Below, piece by piece: positions 57,863 through 64,000 of a stretch of DNA of 64,000 bases (positions within the stretch are counted from its first letter, which is position 1; every line of letters begins with the position of its first letter). This stretch comes from Nannochloris sp. 'desiccata' (Eukaryota > Chlorophyta > Trebouxiophyceae > Chlorellales > Chlorellaceae), in contig JAGTXX020000003.1 of NCBI GenBank assembly GCA_019044685.2, forward strand, positions 372,001 through 436,000, written 5' to 3'. Position numbers and translations under genes: made by a program. The notes beneath the pieces were generated by a model, which had not been told where the DNA came from, did not search any database, and was given only the letters and a program-made list of their open reading frames with translations.

Positions 57863-60800
57863 TCAAGAATCTGGAATAGATGGTCCCGGCAAAGGAGGGA
57901 AGTATCCAACCTTGCGGCACCACTCAAAGTCACGCCGCATCTGTTCTTTAGACAATGTATTCTCGAATATTCCTGCATTCCTGCAGTCCACAGCGAGGAC
58001 AGTAGAGGCTTTAGGTGCTCGTACTCTAGGGAAGGCCATTTCTAAAGGACGCAATGCATTATCATCGCCAGCACAACTCATTAGACGTTCCCGCCACACA
58101 GCATACGGCAACTCTTCAAAGATATATCCCATATTGCGAAGAGTATCTACAGCGAGCTGGAATGGTGGCGGTTTGGGATTGGTCACGTGATAGGTCAGGT
58201 TCAATGCACCTGGATCAAGTGCCTTATCCACAATCACTCGTGCTGCTATGTCACTTGGAACAATGTTGAGATCAAAATTGTAGTCCTTGGGGAAAGCAGC
58301 CATTTGCAAGCATCCTGCACATTTAGGGAAAATAGTAAAAAGTTGGTTATATATATATCAAGATAATTTCTAAAAGCTATATAATCAATAAAAAAAAAAT
58401 TCTTAAAAAAGAAAAATCTCCTTACCTTTCACAATGAGCATGAAATAGTCGCTCTCATTGGCACCACCACTTTGAGAGTCACCACCCATGCGACCCAACC
58501 GAAGGAGCGCGACCGGGAGACCTCTTTTACTAGCTTCTAACACCAACTGCTCCGATACCCATTTTGTTTGATCATACCCAGTTCCTAGGTATGCTGGATC
58601 CATTCTTTCGAAATCTTCCATCACAAGGTTACCAGTGCCACGTGGCAATGTACCTACAGTACTGATTTGGTACATAGCAGTTGGAGCAGACCCTTCAGCA
58701 CATATTTTTAATAGCGTATGGACAGCATCGACGTTGGCAGATCTCATAGTAGGGTATCCCTTGGATACGTTGACAAGAGCGCCGTTATTGATAATGACAT
58801 CAACCGTGTCTGCCAGGTCTACGAGAGTAGCAGCACCCAGACCAAGATTGGGTTTGCCGAGATCACCAGGAAGCACAGAAATACGAGGAAGCATATTGCT
58901 TTCCCATTCCTTTGATGTGCAGAGCTCATGATGGATCAGCTGTTCCTTGATACGCTCAGCGCCAGCTTCAGGAGAGGAGGCACGTACAAGGCACAGCACC
59001 TTTTTAACAGAACGATCTGGCTTCAGAAGCTCACGAAGAATAAATCCACCGACAAATCCAGTAGCACCAGTGAGGAAAACGGTCTCTGGAGGGTTGGCTC
59101 TAACAGCAACTTCAACTGCACTTGTTGCTGGCGGACGGATAGCACCCGCCAGCTTTGCATCTTGTCTCATTTCTTCAACAATCTGCAGAGCTTCCTCACC
59201 GGGACCAGGAGGTGATCCATTAGGATCCCACCATTCACCGATATGCATCAGAGGTGCACCTTCAGCGTAGCAACCCTCATCAATAGTCTCGCCATCAGCA
59301 GCCGTCGACAGAGGGCCAAGAGCGCTCCGTGCCTCGATGACACTACCGGAGGAGATGAAAGAGCGAGGACCGAGAGTAGCACCAGCCTGAACAATCGCAG
59401 GTTTATACACTCCTTTCATGTCTCTGATAACAACTGGAACGATCATTGCCTCACGTCCAACTGTCACATTGTCTTCAAACGACACGAAACCGAAATCTTC
59501 GCCAAGGAGACTCTCAAGATAAACATCTTTACCAACCCGACTACCCATGGAGCTAAAAAAATAAGTGACCCATCGAGTGCCCTTGAAGAAATCGAGGAAA
59601 AAGATAGATGCAAGGTGTATACTTGCCGCCAAGATAGTGAAAGAGAAATCAGTTGCAGCACCGTGGTCAAAGTCTTTGAACTTGTAGAAGAGATTGTAAA
59701 TAAGCATCAACACAAAGACACCGAAACCAAGTAGACTCAGGGCTACAATTGCTACAACAGTGTATGGTATGGTAAAGGAGGCTTGATAGACGAAAGAGAA
59801 GAATCTCAGAGGGGCGAAGAAAGCCAAGAAAAACCACACCGGTACAAAAATAAATGGCACAAAGAAGGTCACTACATAGCTAACAAAATGGGTTCCACGA
59901 GCATCCAGTGCCTCTTCTGCCATTAAAGCACCCAATGAGAATGCATCTGTATGTGGTGTGGCCATTTTCTTTGTGGTTGTACCGCGTATCATGGAAACAA
60001 TTGAAAACATCGCACGACTCCTCCAAGTTGACTGCGCTACAGCTTGATTCTCTTTATCCTCCTCCTCCTCCTCTATTTGATCACTTTTCTTCCGATTCAC
60101 AACCAGCTGGCGCATAGAGAAATGCCAACGAGTCTCCATCCTATTTCTTCCGTTAAGACCAGGGTCTAAACATAAGGCTGGAGATCCGTACCATACAGAG
60201 CCATCACCCACAGTGGCAGATTTGGGAATATAACTCTGCACCGAAATCATTGACCCCTTGCCGATGAGCGATCCAGGCATAATAATGGCTTTATCAGCAA
60301 TGAATGAACTATATTCCACGTCTACTGGATCAATTACCAAAACGTCACCATCAATAACAGCAGGTAATAGAGCACAATCATCGTTGAGAACGACTCCATC
60401 CTCGATATTCAGATGGTTGGCACCGGCAAGCATCAACGTTGATAACCTTGAAATCATTACACGGCCACCAATATCAGCACCGAGGCATCGTAATAAAAGC
60501 TTATTAGCGTATGTGTTAGCGAATAAAACCACAAACATGCGTGCCAATGGAGCTGTGCACCAAACTTGAACCAAAGCATAGCGGGCACCAAAAGCGCTGT
60601 TGATGTGATAACGGCCAGGAACTGTACGACCAAGAACGATCCATTTGAGAGGTATTAGCATCAATGTGTACAGCAGAGTTGCCAGGACGAATCCAAACGA
60701 TATAACGAGAGCTAGCTTATAAGAAGAATACTGCAATAGAATAAAGGAGAGAAAGACAAAAATGAGAAAACTGCAGAGCATATGCCGATTCACGGAATAG

Positions 60801-63800
60801 CAGACGATTTTATTTCAATAAGTCTTACCGAAAGGCCAATGTCCGAGCCCACACACTTGACAATAGCAATACACATAGGAAGGAATGCCACCCATGAGGT
60901 TAAAACAGCGATGAAGAAACCAAAGCACTGTATAGCTTGTAAGTCAGCATGAGGCAAAGGTGTTCCTATTGCTGCTTCTTCAGTGTCATCTTCATGGTGA
61001 GAATCACTGTGCCCTCGAGGAAGCACAGCACGTACGCCTCTAAGACGATCTTGAGCAGATTGCTTAGGCTTCTTTTTCTTAGATTTGGGTCGTACTGGCG
61101 CCCCTTCCCATGCTGTCATGGGAGGCAATGCAGTTCCAAGAGGGACCATCGACATTGGTTCCAAGGTGACACCGTTGTCCAAAGAAGTGTCAGGACTGAT
61201 AATCGAGCGCATACCAATTTTGCAATTTTTGCCAATGATAATTGAAGACATCGCCAAAACTCCACGCTCGATAGAATGAGCAGTCACCATAGTTTCCTGC
61301 AATTTTGTTTATCATTTTTGTGGGGGTGGGGAAATGAGGCATGCGTGAATATAAAATGAAAAATAAACAGCCGAAAGCATTTTACTTTCATATGTATATT
61401 CCTTACCTCTCCAATGAACGTATCATCTCCAATAGTGATGAGATCAAAGTCACTGACTACAACAGTGCGAACGACGACTCCTGTACCAATAGAGGCACCC
61501 ATCAATCTCAAATACCAGTTCATTATAAAAGTACCAGCGAAATGTTTGAGGAATACTTCACTAGCACTAACTAATCGATATACAAACAACCATCGGAGAT
61601 GATAAATGCCCCATACTGGATGAGCTCCAGCACGATAGCGACCAATAACAAGCCATTTTGCTATAAGGGTCGTGCAAACCACACACAAACCCCATATTAC
61701 ATAGGTGAAGGGACCTACAAAAATAGCAGACCACACGCCAAGACTTCCGTATGTAGCACGTGTAATAGCCAGCCTACAATTGCAGGAAAAATGAGTCAAA
61801 AAATAAGTCAAAAATAATTAAAATTAGCTAAAATTATAGAATTAGAAGCGATGCATAGAAATTTGAAAGACTGAAGGAAGAAGTTGCCTCTTACCCTGGC
61901 GCAATCGAGCCCATTACAACGATTAGCACTAAACAGCTGATGAAAAGTTGCGTAATGTTGCTGAGAAGGCGCTGAACACCCTGTTGCACAGGTGGAGTAT
62001 ACCAGACAGGTAGAGGATATCCGAGAACACGGTCTTTCGTCTTGGACTGCTTTCCTTTGGCACCTTCAAATTCGCAAATAAGATAAATGAAAAAATGGAG
62101 AGGTGAGAAGAAGTAAAATGAAAATTAGTGAGCACATAATAAAACGAAAGTGTTATAAAATTACCTCCAGAAGTGCTGTTCTTTTGGCGCAGAGCATCAC
62201 AGAGTGTCTTCACCATTGGATTGCCATATACTTCCCTCACATCGAGGTTGACACCAAGCTCTCTACGCATGCGACCTACAATCAATGAAACATGCAAAGA
62301 AGAGGCCCCCAGATCGAAAATATCTGTATCCAACGGAATATTGGCATTCTGTTCTAATCCAATCACTTCCAGGATAATAGAGATCACTGTATTATCATTT
62401 GTATCCAAAGCAAAGGAACCATCAGCGGTAGCAACGGATCCTGTCGGAGCAGACCAATCAGGAGCTGGAAGAGTACGCACATCGATCTTACCACCAGGAA
62501 GAAGAGGGAAGCTATCCAAGGCAACAATAACAGTAGGAATCATAGCAGGCACCAACAAGGTACGGCAGTGAGCTCTCACAGTAGCGGGCTCTACTGTTGC
62601 TGGAGTAACATATCCTACCAAGCGCTTCTGGCCCGAAGGGTCCATCAGGGCGGTAGCTACAGACTGTGTGACGCCAGGAGTGCTCTCAAGAGCTCCTTCA
62701 ACTTCGCCAAGCTCGATGCGTACACCAGTGATCTTCACCTGACGGTCAATGCGGCCAAGGAAATCAATGGTGCCATCGTTGCGCCACCGAACCAAGTCAC
62801 CAGTGCGGTACGCCTTCTCATAGTAAGGAGCAAGCGATGAGTCCACACGACCAGAAACAAGGTCAAGGCAAGGATTAGGAACGAACTTCTCAGCAGTAAG
62901 GTCGGGTCGGCCAGCATACCCAAGAGCCAAGCGAGGACCACTCAGCAAAAGCTCACCAGGCACGCCAACAGGCACAGCACGAAGCTCAGAGTCGACCACA
63001 TAGCAGTGAAGGTTATACACGGGGCGACCAATAGAAATGAATTCGATAGAAGGAGGGCAGAACAGGGCTGTCGCGGTAATGGTGGCTTCTGTAGGGCCGT
63101 AAACATTGACTACACAACAGCCGGGAATCTTCTCCTTAAACATTGCGATCACTTCTCTCGGCAATTGCTCGCCTCCCAACATGCAGAATCTCAAACTGCT
63201 ACACTTCTTGACATGCTTGCCCTGGAACTGGACAAGGGCCAGAGAGGGAGTGCTATTGAAATGCGTCACGCGCTGTTGATTGATAAGGCCAGTCACGTAG
63301 TCACCATCAGCATGGCCATCAGGCTTGGCAATCACCAGACCCGCACCAACAACCAAGGGCGTCAGAGCTTGCATCAAATGAGGATCGAAATTAATGGTGA
63401 TTGTCAACAGAGAAGCATCATCAGGGCCCATCGAGTAGAGTTCAGCTGTCTCTAGCACATGGTCCACGATGGCGCGATGAGGAATCATCACACCCTTGGG
63501 TCTGCCAGTAGAGCCAGAAGTGAAAATAATATAAGCAGGGTCGTCAGGCCCAGGAGAACGCAAGGCTGCAGATCCTTTGCCAGATGATAATGTACCATCA
63601 GCAGTACTAAGATCAACAACAGACACTCCTGAAGACACCATAGCACGAGCACGCTCAGCATACTCGCTGACTGTCAGCACAACAACTGCACTGGCGTCTC
63701 CCAAGTACACCTCCAAGCGATCATCAGGGTAGGAAGGATCGCAAGGAAGGTACACACCACCAGCCTTAAACACAGCCAAGATGCTGATGAGTAACTCAAA

Positions 63801-64000
63801 GGACCTGTCAAGCATCACACCGACTACCACACCAGGGCTCACGCCAAGGGAGGCAAGGCGATCAGCAAGAGCTGACACACGGTTGGAAACCTCCCCATAA
63901 GCCAACCACTCGCCCTCGTAGCAGAGGCAGCGGCTCTGAGGAGACGCAGCAGCAATGGCATCAAACGCATCGTGTACAAGAGGGGCAGAGAGATAAGCTG
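57863..64000 (-). CDS. One-module A-T synthetase with Pls-like membrane terminus and thioester reductase, 5' partial
   Basis: Exons on the minus strand: 64000 (cut by the edge) to 62165, 62063-61895, 61773-61407, 61296-60829, 60730-58426 and 58314-57863. All phases agree; 1864 residues are visible. Order: adenylation domain (LAYGEV, TSGSTGRPKG near 63490, NFDP, YGPTE, GK lysine), a carrier domain with LGASSLH (about 62300), then paired membrane spans alternating with hexapeptide-repeat segments (three sets, as in the neighbouring NRPS). It ends in a reductase with TGATGFVG and YDQTK. No condensation domain is visible inside the window. The A-T-membrane terminus part matches the plan of bacterial epsilon-poly-L-lysine synthetase (Pls), here with an added reductase. 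It may polymerise, amidate or reduce one amino acid; substrate unknown. Whether a C domain precedes it lies beyond the window. Confidence 0.88.

Noticed and set aside
1..64000. CRISPR array or bacterial operon signals
   Set aside because: No regularly spaced short repeats; spliceosomal introns and eukaryotic gene families dominate.

Overview
The window is nuclear DNA from a eukaryote. Genes carry short GT-AG introns (about 75-190 bp) with pyrimidine-rich tgcag-type acceptors, intergenic gaps are small, and the proteins are eukaryotic (DPM3, PYROXD1, a SIZ/PIAS-type SUMO ligase homologue, MLO, a PHS1-type kinase/phosphatase). The mix of plant-like proteins with a Crypton-type recombinase suggests an algal or stramenopile-like protist, but I cannot place it further.

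Left part (1-6.8 kb): mobile-element territory. A long minus-strand reading frame runs off the left edge and looks like a Crypton-type tyrosine recombinase. Its promoter and 5' exon lie in a perfect 824-bp tandem duplication. A pair of ~360-bp direct repeats flanks a coiled-coil/membrane-anchor gene.

Middle part (6.8-25.1 kb): compact housekeeping and signalling genes. These are a classical SDR with a frame disruption, a SIZ/PIAS homologue whose SP-RING has lost its zinc ligands, DPM3, a thioredoxin-PUB fusion, organelle-type ribosomal protein bL36, PYROXD1, a PHS1-like tubulin-kinase/phosphatase, a protein with three tandem PAM2-like motifs, a Pif1-type helicase remnant and an MLO protein.

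Right part (25.5-64 kb): what looks like a biosynthetic cluster. It holds a full-length ABCB/MDR-type exporter (11 exons, 1303 aa) and a giant 10-exon NRPS of 7884 aa with six C-A-T modules. The NRPS ends in a membrane-embedded, hexapeptide-repeat terminal region like that of epsilon-poly-lysine synthetase (Pls), followed by a thioester reductase. Next come a short-chain dehydrogenase and, convergent with the NRPS, a one-module A-T enzyme with the same terminal region and reductase, cut by the right edge. The layout suggests membrane-bound peptide or poly-amino-acid synthesis with reductive release and export. The product is unknown.

Exon joins were derived by hand from splice motifs, frame continuity and family conservation. 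Domain calls are from motif reading without database searches.
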